Source: Hymenobacter sp. J193 (lineage in GTDB: Bacteria > Bacteroidota > Bacteroidia > Cytophagales > Hymenobacteraceae). From it: 64,000 nt of DNA. The translations under genes and the position numbers were made by a program. Below the pieces are notes generated by a model, which was given only the letters and a program-made list of their open reading frames with translations, was not told the origin of the DNA and searched no databases. Positions 18,997 through 28,800 of the stretch are shown here, piece after piece. Within the stretch, counting starts at the first letter, position 1; every line of letters begins with the position of its first letter. The DNA lies in NCBI RefSeq assembly GCF_024700075.1, contig NZ_JAJONE010000007.1, positions 1 through 64,000 on the forward strand. Direction: 5' to 3'.

Positions 18997-20689
18997 ATGT
19001 CAAAACCTTGTTTCCTGCCAGTTGGATTTTTGTGCTCATCTAAGGTGTGGGGGTTGAGTGGCTTGTTGCTACTTGGCAGCCTGTGGCCCGGGAGATCCAA
19101 CGCCCAGACATCCACGACGAACGACCTGCGTCAGCACCGGGTGCGGATAGCTTCCGGTCTGCTCGAAGGCGAAGCCGGGACGGCGGGCATCCACGTTTTT
19201 AAGGGCGTACCGTTTGCCGCCCCGCCCGTGGGCGAGTTGCGCTGGCGGGCACCACAGCCCGCCGCCAGCTGGACAGGGGTGCGACCAGCCCGTATATTTG
19301 GCTTCAAGCCCATGCAGCTGACCGTGTACGGCGACATGAATTCCCGCGCCGCCGGTATGGCTGAAGACTGCCTCTACCTGAACGTCTGGACGCCGGCGCG
19401 CAGCAGTAGGGAGCGGCTGCCGGTGCTGGTGTACTTCTACGGGGGGTGGGTACGTGGCCGGTGACGGCTCCGAGCCGCGCTACGACGGGGAGAGCATGGC
19501 CCGCCGCGGCATTGTCATGGTCACCGTCAACTACCGCCTCGGCGTGTTCGGCTTCCTGGCCCACCCCGAGCTGACACAGGAGCCCGGTGCGCAGGGCTCC
19601 GGCAACTATGGGCTGCTCGACCAGCAGGCGGCCCTGCGCTGGGTGCAGCAGAATATTGCCGCGTTTGGTGGCGACCCCGCCCGCGTGACCATCGGCGGGG
19701 AGTCGGCGGGGTCCGTGTCGGTTAGCGCTCAAATGGTGGCGCCTGGCTCGCGGGGCCTGTTTGTGCGGGCCATCGGGGAAAGCGGCTCCATGCTCAGCCA
19801 GGGCCGCAGCCCGGAGCCGCAGCCTGATGCCGAGCGCAAGGGAGCAGCCTTTGGCAGCAGCCTGGGCGCCGCCTCGCTGACGGCGCTGCGGGCCTTGCCC
19901 GCCCTGGAGTTACTGCAAGCGGCCGGACAGCCCGGTGCCCCGCGCTTCGGGCCGGTGCTCGACGGCAGTTTTCTCCCCCAAAGCCCGGCTGCCGTTTTCG
20001 CCGCCGGAAGTCAGGCCCGGGTGCCGCTGCTGGTGGGCTGGAACTCCCAGGAAGTCACCTACCATTCCCTGCTGGGTACCGATCCGCCCACGGTAGCCAG
20101 CTTTCAGCGGGCCGTGCAGCGCCTGTATGGCCCGCAGGCCGCCGAAATATTCCGCCTATACCCCGCCACCACCGATGCCGAAGCCGAGCAGGCGGCTACC
20201 GACCTGGCCTGTGACCGGTTCACCGTGTACAGCACCTGGAAGTGGGCCGACTTACACGGGCAGACCAGTAGCCAGCCGGTGTACCGCTACATCTTCGCCC
20301 GGCCCCGGCCGGCATTGGTGGCCGAGCTGAGCGACGTGACGCCTGGCCTAGCGGGTGGGCTGCTAAAAAATACGGTAGCCCCAAAGCCGGCCCTTTCACC
20401 CGCGCGTGGGGCCGTGCACGCGGCCGAAATTGAGTACGCCCTGGGCAATCTGGCGACAAATAAGGCATTTGCCTGGGAAAAAGCCGATTACCAGGTCTCA
20501 GAGCAGTTTCAGGCCTATTTAGTCAATTTCATCAAAACCGGTAACCCCAACGGCCCTCGCCTCCCGGCCTGGCCCGCCGCCAATTCTCCCAGGCAAGGTG
20601 GGCAGGTGCTGCGCCTGGACGTGCGTCCCCGCGCTGAGCCCGAGCCTCATCGGGAGCGGTACCTGTTCCTGGATCAGGTAAATCGATAA
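18997..20689 (+). pseudogene. Type B carboxylesterase, secreted, frameshifted
   Basis: A carboxylesterase/lipase type B enzyme (alpha/beta hydrolase) with signal peptide (residues about 1-37, ending RSNAQ). The locus context suggests removal of acetyl groups from mannan, which is not shown by the sequence. The gene is split near the oxyanion-hole motif: LPVLVYFYGG in one frame and GYVAGDGSEPRYDG in the next. Dropping one G from the six-G run at 19441-19446 restores YFYGGGYVAGD and a protein of about 563 residues, the family length. Downstream features are intact: EDCLYLNVW before the break, NYRLGVFGFL, the nucleophile elbow GGESAGSVSV and a candidate His in AVHAAEIEYALGN. As in the epimerase, the break may be a sequencing error. 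ATG 18964 is an alternative start. Confidence 0.85.
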
Positions 20690-20716
20690 GCAAGCAACCT
20701 CGAGACATTCAACTAC

Positions 20717-21223
20717 ATGCAAGACCCATTAACCTCCAAAGAACAGCTTTTCTCTCAAGTTGAGCAGCAACTTAGCCAACAAGGGTTCATTATTGAGCGA
20801 CAGGACTACACGCGGCCCTGGGGTGGCTTCTTTGTCATCGACGAAAGTCAGGCTCAGCAGTTCGCCGATACTTACTTTGATGGCCTGGCCGCGGACTCGC
20901 TGCGTATTGCCGGGAAGCTAAGCCCCAAAATTCTCGTCGTGGCACCGCACCAGCGCCTTTCGTGGCAGTATCACCACCGGCGGGCCGAAATCTGGCGCGT
21001 GGTGCAAGGGCCGGTAGGTGTGGTAACCAGCCCTACCGATGAGGAAGGCCCGCTGAACAGCTACTCAGTTGGGGAGCAGATTATTCTGAGCCAGGGCGAG
21101 CGGCACCGCCTCGTGGGACTCGCTACCTGGGGCATCCTGGCCGAAATTTGGCAGCACACCCACGCGCAGCACCCTTCCGACGAGGATGACATCGTGCGGG
21201 TACAGGATGACTTCGGGCGGTAA
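20717..21223 (+). CDS. Cupin protein, phosphomannose isomerase-like
   Basis: A 168-residue single-domain cupin without signal peptide, so cytoplasmic. RPWGGFFVIDESQAQQFADT leads into the cupin core, where LSWQYHHRRAEIWRVVQG and ILSQGERHRLVGL supply the two cupin motifs with metal-binding His and Glu residues. Such proteins resemble the C-terminal cupin of type II mannose-6-phosphate isomerases, and mannose-6-phosphate/fructose-6-phosphate interconversion is the natural guess in a mannan locus. It is often annotated simply as cupin or phosphoheptose isomerase, and the activity is not proven by the sequence. It is the last gene of the beta-mannan locus, and a close paralogue (40527-41033) ends the main part of the alpha-mannan locus. 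Confidence 0.8.
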   Translation: MQDPLTSKEQLFSQVEQQLSQQGFIIERQDYTRPWGGFFVIDESQAQQFADTYFDGLAADSLRIAGKLSPKILVVAPHQRLSWQYHHRRAEIWRVVQGPVGVVTSPTDEEGPLNSYSVGEQIILSQGERHRLVGLATWGILAEIWQHTHAQHPSDEDDIVRVQDDFGR

Positions 21224-21297
21224 GCCGGCTTTGTCAGTAAAGCCATCAGGCAGCACTCAGTAGGATCATAAGACCAGTATTGTAGAACGCGACACAT

Positions 21298-21341
21298 AAC
21301 TTAGTACCGATAATCATTAATTGTCGGTACTAAGTTATTTT
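21298..21341. terminator. 13-bp inverted repeat with T-rich flank, upstream of the recombinase gene
   Basis: Perfect 13-base arms (21298-21310, AACTTAGTACCGA, and its complement at 21324-21336) enclose a 13-base AT-rich loop. The sequence ATTTTTGTTATTTT follows the second arm. It lies 75 bp after the cupin stop and 55 bp before the recombinase start. The simplest reading is a terminator for the mannan operon, but the long loop and low GC are unusual, and it could also be a recombinase binding site. Confidence 0.55.
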
Positions 21342-21391
21342 TGTTATTTTAGCACTAAAATCTTCTCATTACTCCTTATTTATATAGGTGC

Positions 21392-22372
21392 ATGGAAAAT
21401 TCGTCTTCACTGCCCGTCGTCGTGCCTACCCGCCACCACTCGTTGGTTGAGCTACCCCCTTCGGTCGCTCGCTACGTCGAGGCTGGCTTGCATGGGGCCG
21501 AGAATACCAAACGTGGCTATGCGGCCGACCTGCGCAGCTTCCAGGATTACTGCGAGCATCACCAGGTACCTCACTTACCGGCCGAAGTGACGACGGTGGC
21601 GGGCTACGTGTCGCAGATGGCAGACCGCGGCCTGAAGCTGGCGACCATCCGGCGGCACGTGGCGGCTATTGCCAAGCTGCACCAGTTGGCGGGTCAGCCT
21701 TCGCCCACCGGCCATGAGGCGTTGCAGGTGGTGCTCGATGGTATTGCCCGCGTCGTGGGCAAGCGGCAGCGGCAGGCGCCGGCCTTCACCGTGGCGGAGC
21801 TGAAGCAGGCTATCCGGGCAATGAATGTGACCACGCCGACCGGGCTGCGGGACCGCGCATTGCTGCTATTGGGCTTTGCGGGGGCTTTTCGCCGCTCGGA
21901 GCTGGTAGCGCTTAATGTTGAGGACGTGGAGTTGACCCGGCAGGCGTTGGTGATTCACCTGCGCCAGAGCAAGACCAACCAGTATGGCTTGGAGGAAGAT
22001 AAAGCAGTATTTTACTCTCCTAGTGCGGATTTCTGCCCTGTACGGGCAGTGCAGGAATGGATTGAATACCTTGGTTGGAGTACCGGACCTTTGTTTACGC
22101 GCATGAGTCGGGGAAACAAAGACCGCCCCGCTCAACCCAGCAACCATCGGTTAACGGACCAAAGCGTAAATGATCTGGTCCAACGCCATCTTGGAGTAAC
22201 GTATACTGCTCACTCTCTTCGCGCATCTTTTGTAACGATTGCCGTTGAGGCAGGCCAGTCAAACAAGGCCATCAAGAATCAGACAAAGCAAAAAACGGAT
22301 GCAATGATTGAGCGGTATGCCCGCCTCGATGACGTGAAACGGTTTAATGCAGCACAACACCTGGGGTTATAG
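21392..22372 (+). CDS. Tyrosine recombinase / site-specific integrase
   Basis: A 326-residue phage-integrase-family recombinase. Residues about 25-120 form the SAM-like core-binding domain (TKRGYAADLRSFQDYC) and about 130-320 the catalytic domain. Visible catalytic positions are Arg167 in FRRSELVAL, Lys194 in RQSKTNQ, His274 and Arg277 in TAHSLRASF and the nucleophile Tyr309 in MIERYARLDD. The usual second His/Trp before the tyrosine is not obvious. No phage or conjugation genes are nearby. It sits between two mannan loci and next to an IS element, so it may mark the edge of an acquired block or act on local DNA; neither is shown. Confidence 0.92.
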   Translation: MENSSSLPVVVPTRHHSLVELPPSVARYVEAGLHGAENTKRGYAADLRSFQDYCEHHQVPHLPAEVTTVAGYVSQMADRGLKLATIRRHVAAIAKLHQLAGQPSPTGHEALQVVLDGIARVVGKRQRQAPAFTVAELKQAIRAMNVTTPTGLRDRALLLLGFAGAFRRSELVALNVEDVELTRQALVIHLRQSKTNQYGLEEDKAVFYSPSADFCPVRAVQEWIEYLGWSTGPLFTRMSRGNKDRPAQPSNHRLTDQSVNDLVQRHLGVTYTAHSLRASFVTIAVEAGQSNKAIKNQTKQKTDAMIERYARLDDVKRFNAAQHLGL

Positions 22373-22486
22373 TTTACTGCTGCATTAATCTAAAAGCCTA
22401 TTGGGTATTTGCCATACTTCATCTGACCTCCGCTTATCGAAGCATGACGGAAACGATATTTTTGTAATACCCCAAACGGGCTCTTA

Positions 22487-22504
22487 GAAGCTGTTTAAGT
22501 TAGC
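22487..22504. repeat. IS left terminal inverted repeat
   Basis: Eighteen bases, GAAGCTGTTTAAGTTAGC, exactly complementary to the right end at 23285-23302; preceded by the target duplication TTA. Confidence 0.93.
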
Positions 22505-23276
22505 TTGGTGAGTCGTCGGATGTTGGCTAGGTAGAGCCAGGCGTTGGCATGCTGCGTTTTCCGTTCGTAGTCTTTGGCCAAGCGGCGGTTGTTGCCGGCC
22601 CAGGCAATGCTGCGCTCCACCACCCAGCGCTTGGTGTGGATAAAAAAACGGCCTTTGTCGGCCACTACGCCCTTGGGTACCTGCGCCAGTACACCCCGGC
22701 CCGCCAGGTGCTGGCGAAAGCAGCGGCCAAAGCCGCCGTCCACGAACACGATCTGCAGCCGGTCAAGTAGTTCGTTGTCCAGCGCCAGTGCGTCCCAGAA
22801 GCGGGCCGTGCTGGCGCCGTCGTGGCAGTGGGCGGCGACCACGCAGCAGGCGAGCAGGTTGCCCAGCGTATCCACCAGGAAAAAGCGCTTGCGGCCCTTG
22901 ATGCATTTGCCCGCGTCGTAGCCCACGCAACGCGTACTGGTGGCCGTGTTTTTCACGCTTTGGCTGTCGAGGATGGCCTCGGTGGGCTGGGCATTTTTTT
23001 TGCCCGCTCCCGGGCCTCAATCGTCAAACAAGCACTGACCCGTTGCCAGCTGCCATCCGCTGTCCACTTGGTGAAATAGTAGTACACCGTCGGCCAGGGT
23101 GGAAAGTCCGCCGGCACGTCGCGCCACACGCAGCCGTTCTTGAGCACGTAGAAAATGCCGTTTACTACCGCTCGCAACGGCCACTTGCTCGTGCGCTGCA
23201 CCACCAGCAACGGCGCCAGCTTTGCCCACTGACGCTCCGTTAGATCCGAACTGTAACGCTTTTGCTGCATCCCCAA
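22495..23276 (-). CDS. IS5-family DDE transposase, two frames joined by -1 frameshift
   Basis: The first frame (23276 to 22953, 107 residues) carries the N-terminal DUF4096-type helix-turn-helix domain: YSSDLTERQWAKLAPLL and NGIFYVLKNGCVWRDVPADF. The second frame (down to 22495) carries the DDE catalytic part. On the minus strand GCAAAAAAAATGCC holds the heptamer A AAA AAA; a -1 shift there joins ERAKK to NAQPTEAILDSQSVKNT, which includes the first catalytic Asp. The second Asp is in IVFVDGGFG and the Glu in RWVVERSIAW. The fusion is about 260 residues, typical of this IS group. Unlike the indels in the mannan genes, this frameshift is probably programmed. The stop codon lies inside the left terminal repeat. 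Confidence 0.9.
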
Positions 23277-23284
23277 AGCTACTC

Positions 23285-23302
23285 GCTAACTTAAACAGCT
23301 TC
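23285..23302. repeat. IS right terminal inverted repeat
   Basis: Exact complement of the left end; followed by the second TTA copy at 23303-23305. Confidence 0.93.
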
Positions 23303-23305
23303 TTA

Positions 23306-24052
23306 GACGCCTTGCATAAGGAGACGCGCCGTTGTCAGCTGGCCTGCGGTGGTTTCCCGCTGCAGTTACCCGATTCTATTTCCTGGTGCTTAAAGGTTTG
23401 CAAAGCAGTTGAGCGTATGTACCCACCGGAAGCTGCTCCTGGATGAACTGCTCAGGGAAGAAAGCTGAACCGGCTGAGTGGCACTTTTAACACCGCAACC
23501 GTACGTGCAGAACTTGGGAACTGCCAGCATTTATCCTGACCCTGTTTATTGCCGCAACCACTGAAAAAGAACGGAACCACGCTGCCCGGGCAAACAGCTC
23601 TGCGGCTCACAAGAGAGACGAAGAAGATGAATCGTTTTCCGTGTTACCCTGGCGGGAATGAATCTGATTCCCCTAGCTTTACTGTGCCGAATAGCAACTC
23701 GGTTAATTTTATTGGCTTACTTGCTGTTATGTCTACTTTGCCGCTAAACTTGGTCATCAGGGAAGAGCCCTGTTTCGTTCTATTGTACCCTCTATCATCG
23801 AAGTAGCATAGCTGCTGGAAGCTTTAAACGAAAGCATTACCAGCACACTGGCGGCCGCGCTGGCTTACTCCAGCCAAACCAGCCTCCGGGCCTAGTTGCA
23901 GTTGACGACGCGCCTGCCTTCTCGGCGTTAAATGTCTAAGCTCAACCCTGAAACACTGGCACCGGGATAAATCAATACCCCGGCACAGGCCCCGCATTTC
24001 ACCAGCGAATATTTCTACCGTTTCTTTCGCTTTCCTTCAGCCCATTCCTCCT
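23306..24052. other. Long stretch without a recognisable gene
   Basis: About 750 bp between the IS element and the sigma-factor gene. The longest open frames (about 85 codons, for example 23549-23806) have no signal peptide, no known motif and irregular composition, and I do not accept them as genes. A short in-frame stretch near 23815-23895 has Ala/Leu/Ser-rich coding-like content that stops after about 25 codons, so part of the region may be the remains of a lost gene. The last 50 bases before 24053 are pyrimidine-rich, as before many genes here. Confidence 0.5.
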
Positions 24053-24670
24053 ATGTCTTCGCTTGATGCCTCGTTGTGGGATGATTTCCGTACGGGCAAT
24101 GAACAAGCGTTTGAGCGCATTTTCCTGGGCTACTACGAGGACCTGTATGGCTACGGCATGCGGCTTAGCCGAGACGAGGAGCTGGTAAAAGATGCCATCC
24201 AAAACCTTTTTCAGCGCCTCTGGCAGCGCCGGGCGCAGCTGGGCACCGTTGCTGTGCTCAAGCCGTACTTATTTAAGGCCCTGCGCCACCAGATAGCCGA
24301 CGAGCTGGCCGCCGAGCAGCGCCGCAGCAAGCTATCCGACGACTATGAAGCCGAGTTTCAGGTGCAGTACTCACCCGAAGACTTCCTGATTGCGCAGCAG
24401 CTCTCGGCCGAGCGGCAGGCGGAATTGCTACTGGCAATCAATCAACTCAACAACCGCCAGCGCGAAGCCTTGCACCTCAAGTTTTTTGATGGCTTTGCCT
24501 ACGACCGGATTGCCGACATTATGGCCCTGCATCCGCAGTCGGTGCGCAACTTGGTTCACCAAGCCATTACGCGGCTGCGGCAAGCCCTTCCCCCCTTGTG
24601 CCTGGCGGGACTTTCCGGGCAGTGGCTGTTCGTGAATAAGTTGGAAATTATAAATTTATTGTTTTGCTAG
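24053..24670 (+). CDS. ECF RNA polymerase sigma factor (PUL-linked)
   Basis: A 205-residue extracytoplasmic-function sigma factor. Region 2 covers about residues 10-80 (WDDFRTGNEQAFERIFLGYY, then LVKDAIQNLFQRLWQRR) and region 4 about 120-185 (INQLNNRQREALHLKFF, then IADIMALHPQSVRNLVHQAI). The FecR anti-sigma gene follows after 104 bp and a SusC with an STN domain after that. This is the standard Bacteroidota arrangement in which substrate binding at the outer membrane releases the sigma factor to turn on the locus. It probably drives the alpha-mannan genes downstream. The last 18 residues are hydrophobic and unlike the family core. Confidence 0.92.
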   Translation: MSSLDASLWDDFRTGNEQAFERIFLGYYEDLYGYGMRLSRDEELVKDAIQNLFQRLWQRRAQLGTVAVLKPYLFKALRHQIADELAAEQRRSKLSDDYEAEFQVQYSPEDFLIAQQLSAERQAELLLAINQLNNRQREALHLKFFDGFAYDRIADIMALHPQSVRNLVHQAITRLRQALPPLCLAGLSGQWLFVNKLEIINLLFC

Positions 24671-24774
24671 TCAGTTAGTTGTAATAATTATTGGAAAAAT
24701 TCCAGCGTGGCATGAGTACAAAAAGCCCCGGGGCCAGTGGTTGAGGTAAAGCAGTCAACTTTCTCCCCTCGGCT

Positions 24775-25839
24775 ATGGATTTTACACGCTACTCAGTCGA
24801 AGATTTCGTACTCGATGAGTCGTTCCAGGAATTCGTTGCCGATGCCGACTCCGAGGCGGGTATCTTCTGGCAGGCCTGGCTTACAGAGCACCCGCAGCAG
24901 CAGGCTGCTGCCGGCGAGGCATATGCCCTGGTGCAGGCCCTGAGCCCGGCAAAACCCTACCCGGTGCCGGCTGGCTTAAAGCAACAGGAGCTGCTGCGTC
25001 TGCGCCTGCGGTTGCAGCAAGCGCCGGTGGTTCGGCCCCGGCTGCGCGTTCAGCGGCGGGCTCGTTTGCTCTGGCTCAGCACCCTCACCCTGGCCCTGCT
25101 GACAGTTGTTGGCTGGTGGCAATGGTCACGGCCTGGCACAAGCGCCGATTCCCTGGCGCGTTTCACAACGGCCAACGGCCAGCGCCGCACCATAATCCTG
25201 CCCGATAGCTCGGTGGTGACGCTGAACGCCAACTCTACCCTGACAACTGCGGGCCAGTGGGCGGCTAACTCTCCGCGCGAAGTGTGGCTCACCGGTGAAG
25301 CCTATTTCCAGGTAAGCCACCGGGCAACCCGCCTAGTCAGCGACATCCGGTCGGCTCCGGCCAACGTCAAGTTTGTCGTGCATGCCGGGGAGCTGGCTAT
25401 TTCGGTGGTGGGCACTCAGTTTGATGTAAACAGCCGGCCCGGGGCCACTAAGGTGGTGCTTCGGTCGGGTAAGGTAATTGTGGACCGCCAAGCCGGTCTG
25501 ACTCGCGAAAACCTGGCCATGCAGCCCGGCGACCTGGTAGAAACCTCCGATGCCCGGCCGGCCCTGACGCGGCGCCGGGTAAAGCCCGACCACTATTCGG
25601 CCTGGACCCAGGACTGGCTGCGGTTCAGGGCCACTCCGGTACGCGAAATCGTGCAGCTGCTGCGCAGTTCCTACAACCTGCGGGTAGAGGTCAGCGACCC
25701 GTCCATTCTCAGTCAGGAAATCACGGGCGACGTGCCGGCAAACTCGCTCGAAGTGCTGTTGCCGGCGCTGGCGAAAGCGCTTGATGTTCAGGTTACCAGA
25801 ACCGGAAACACGGTGCGCTTTCATCCATCAAATCACTGA
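24775..25839 (+). CDS. FecR-type anti-sigma factor
   Basis: A 354-residue inner-membrane anti-sigma factor. The cytoplasmic N-terminal part (about 1-95) should bind the ECF sigma factor; a single membrane segment lies at about 97-115 (LLWLSTLTLALLTVVGWW). The periplasmic part has the FecR domain (about 125-225: RTIILPDSSVVTLNANSTL, VWLTGEAYFQV, VVGTQFDVNSR) and a C-terminal DUF4974 domain (about 275-350: LRFRATPVREIVQLLRSSYN) that contacts the STN domain of the outer-membrane receptor. The STN-SusC gene begins 52 bp downstream, completing the signalling set. Confidence 0.93.
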   Translation: MDFTRYSVEDFVLDESFQEFVADADSEAGIFWQAWLTEHPQQQAAAGEAYALVQALSPAKPYPVPAGLKQQELLRLRLRLQQAPVVRPRLRVQRRARLLWLSTLTLALLTVVGWWQWSRPGTSADSLARFTTANGQRRTIILPDSSVVTLNANSTLTTAGQWAANSPREVWLTGEAYFQVSHRATRLVSDIRSAPANVKFVVHAGELAISVVGTQFDVNSRPGATKVVLRSGKVIVDRQAGLTRENLAMQPGDLVETSDARPALTRRRVKPDHYSAWTQDWLRFRATPVREIVQLLRSSYNLRVEVSDPSILSQEITGDVPANSLEVLLPALAKALDVQVTRTGNTVRFHPSNH

Positions 25840-25891
25840 TTTCTCAACCGTTTGTTGCCCATTTTCACCTTTTCCCACCCCCTCTTCATTT

Positions 25892-28800
25892 ATGGCAAAC
25901 TTTACTCGTTATGTATGCCAGGCGCTGCTGTTGGGCATTGTAACCAGCAGTGCTAGTCGGGCTCAGGGAGCCCTGGCCATGGCCTCGGCCCGCTCGGCTG
26001 GCTCTACGCAGGCCAGCAGCCATGCCAGCCTGGAAACACTGGAAGAATTTCTACAGGAGCTGAAAGCCACTTACAAGGTCACTTTCTTATACCGCAGTCA
26101 ACTCACTGTTGGAAAGTCGCTGCCCCGGTACGATTTGACCGCGGCTTCGCTGCCCCAGGCGCTGGGCCACGCCACCAAGCATAGTGGACTGCGCTTTGAG
26201 CCGCTTGAGGGCGCTGTCTACGTTATCGTTCCGGATGGTGCCGCAAGTCAGGCCGCAGAACAGGCGCCTACTACTGCCTCCATGCCGCAATCGATTCCGG
26301 GTACAGCTCTTCCGCAGGATACCCGTGCTACCAGGTTTGCCGCAGTGGCGGACGTAACCGTATCGGGCCGCGTTACCAACAGCGCGGGCGAAGGGCTGCC
26401 GGGGGTGACTATCGTTGTGAAGGGTACCACCCAGGGACAGGCGACGAATGTCGACGGCAGCTTCTCGCTGACCGTGCCCGAGGGCAGCGTGCTGGTTTTC
26501 AGCTCCGTGGGCATGGTCAACCGTGAGGTAACCGTCACCGGTCCGGTTTCGGACATGACTATTCGCCTGGAAACCGACAGCAAAGCGCTGGGTGAGGTGG
26601 TAGTGGTGGCCTACGGCACGCAGCAGAAGGCCAACGTGACGGGCGCTATCAACACGGTGTCGGCGGCAACGCTGGAAAACCGGCCAGTGACGACGGTGGC
26701 GCAGGCCCTGCAAGGCTCGGCACCTAACCTGACTATTCAGCAAAGCAGCGCCGAACCGGGCGCCGGGCTGAATATCAACATCCGGGGGTAGGCACCTTGG
26801 GGAATGCCTCACCGCTGATTATCGTCGACGGTATTGCCGGCTCGCTCAACGCGCTCAATCCCAACGACATTGAGAGCGTGACGGTGCTGAAAGACGCCGC
26901 CTCGGCCGCCATCTACGGCTCCCGCGGCGCCAACGGCGTATTACTGGTTACGACCAAGCAGGGCGCGCTGAACCAGAAGCCCGTGGTTAACTATAATACG
27001 CTGGTGGGCATGCAGGCCCCAAACTTTCAGCGCAAGCCGGTGAGCGGCCTGGAGTTCATGCAGCTCAAGAACGAGGCCCTGGTTAACTCCGGGCAGTCGC
27101 CTCAGTTCTCGCCCCAAACCATGCGCGACTTCGCCGCCCGCGGCGACTACGAGTGGCACCTGAACCGGGTAATCCGCGAGCAGGCCCTGCAGCAAAACCA
27201 CAACCTGAGTTTGAGCGGCAGCGGGGGACAAACGCGCTACCTGCTTTCGCTGGGCTATGTGGACCAGAACAGCCTGTTCTACGGCGACAACTACGGCTTT
27301 AAGCGCCTGAACACCCGCCTCAACCTCACGACCCAGGTAACGGAGCGGCTCAAGGTGGGCGGCATCTTTACCTACGCCCACGTGGGTACCCGCGAGCATG
27401 CTTTTGACTCACAGTGGATTATCAGCGACGCGGCCCGCATCCCGCGCATCTACCCCGTGCAGGACGAGCAGGGCAACTACGTAACGCCGGCCACCTCTAC
27501 CAGCAACTCGGTGAACCGCCTCGTGAATGGCGGGCTGCGCACGAATTCCAACGACAACGGCTACGCCAACCTGAACGCTGAATTTGAGATAATAAAAGGC
27601 CTGAAGCTGCGCGGCTTAGTCGGTGGCGACCTGTGGAACTACCAGATGGACGAGTTTCGGCGCAGCCTAGAGTACGTGACGCTTGACGGCTCGCCCACGG
27701 CTGGCGGCGACGGCAACAACGCGGTGCGCAACAACCACGAGCGTACGCTGCTTACCAACTACCAGGCAACGCTTAACTACGACCTGAACCTAAGCGAAAA
27801 GCACTCGGTACAGGCCCTGGCAGGCTATTCGACTGAGAATTTCAACGTAGCCCGCTCAGGTATCAGCGTGCTGAATGTGCCGGGCAACAACTTTGGGGTA
27901 GTCAGCAATGGCACGGCCTTCGCCGGCAACGGCGTGTACGGCAACAATGAGGAGTGGGCCCTGAACTCGGTGTTCGGCCGCCTCAACTACGCTTTCGCCG
28001 ATAAGTACCTGCTGGAAGGAAGCTTCCGCTACGACGGCTCGTCGCGCTTTGCCAGCGAAAGCCGCTGGGGCTTCTTCCCGTCGGTTTCGGTGGGCTGGCG
28101 CCCGCTGGAGGAGAACTTCCTCGACTTTCTGCAGACCTCGGTTTCGGACCTGAAGGTGCGCGCCTCCCTGGGCCAGCTGGGCAACCAGAACATCGGCCTT
28201 TACCGCTATTTGAGCACCATCAGCCTGGCGCCGGGCATTTACTCCTTCGGCGGACAGGCGGTACCGGGCAACTTCTTCAACACTGCCAACCGCGACATCA
28301 CCTGGGAAACGTCCACGATGGGCAACATCGGCCTCGACGCCGGCTTCCTGCAGAACGCGCTGACGGTTAGCGTGGACATGTTCGACAAGCGCACCAGCGA
28401 CATTCTCATCGACCTGCCCGTGGCCGGCGTGTTCGGCGCGGGTGCTCCCACCCAGAACGCGGCTAGCGTGCGCAACCAGGGCTGGGAAGTCGCCCTGACG
28501 TACCGGCAGCGTACGGACCGCGGCTACAACCACAGCCTTACCCTGAATGCCGCTGACAGCCGCAACACCGTCACCAATACCCGGGGCGTAGAAACGATTC
28601 GTGGCGGCGATGCCACCAACATCATCCGCGAGGGCTTCCCGATCAATTCCTACTTTGGCTACCGCTCGGCGGGCCTCTACCAGACCCCAGAAGATGCCGC
28701 CTCGGGCCCTCAACCCGACTTCGTAGCCCCCGGCTCGGTGCGGCCCGGCGACATCCGCTACGTGGACCGCAACGGCGACGGCCGCATCAACCAGGACGAC

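Larger units (their letters stand above)
22487..23302 (-). mobile_element. IS5-family insertion sequence (816 bp)
   Basis: The element is bounded by perfect 18-bp terminal inverted repeats (22487-22504 and 23285-23302) and flanked by a TTA direct repeat (22484-22486 and 23303-23305), a target duplication fitting the IS427-type branch of the IS5 family. It encodes a transposase in two overlapping frames joined by a slippery A8 run. Sharp ends and an intact duplication suggest a recent insertion. It landed in the non-coding stretch after the recombinase gene, so no gene is visibly interrupted. Confidence 0.92.

Noticed and set aside
21298..21336. Invertible-promoter reading of the 13-bp inverted repeat
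   Set aside because: Only 13 bases lie between the arms, too few for an invertible promoter; a terminator or recombinase site is more likely. Kept only as a terminator-type feature.
22953..23010. Treating the split transposase as a broken gene
   Set aside because: The A8 slippery heptamer and the fit of the two frames match the programmed frameshift of this IS group.
23549..23806. 85-codon open frame between the IS element and the sigma factor
   Set aside because: No recognisable domain, no signal peptide and unusual composition; probably chance.
24724..24735. GCCCCGGGGC palindrome between the sigma factor and FecR genes
   Set aside because: It has no loop or T run and is short, so it may be chance in GC-rich DNA.
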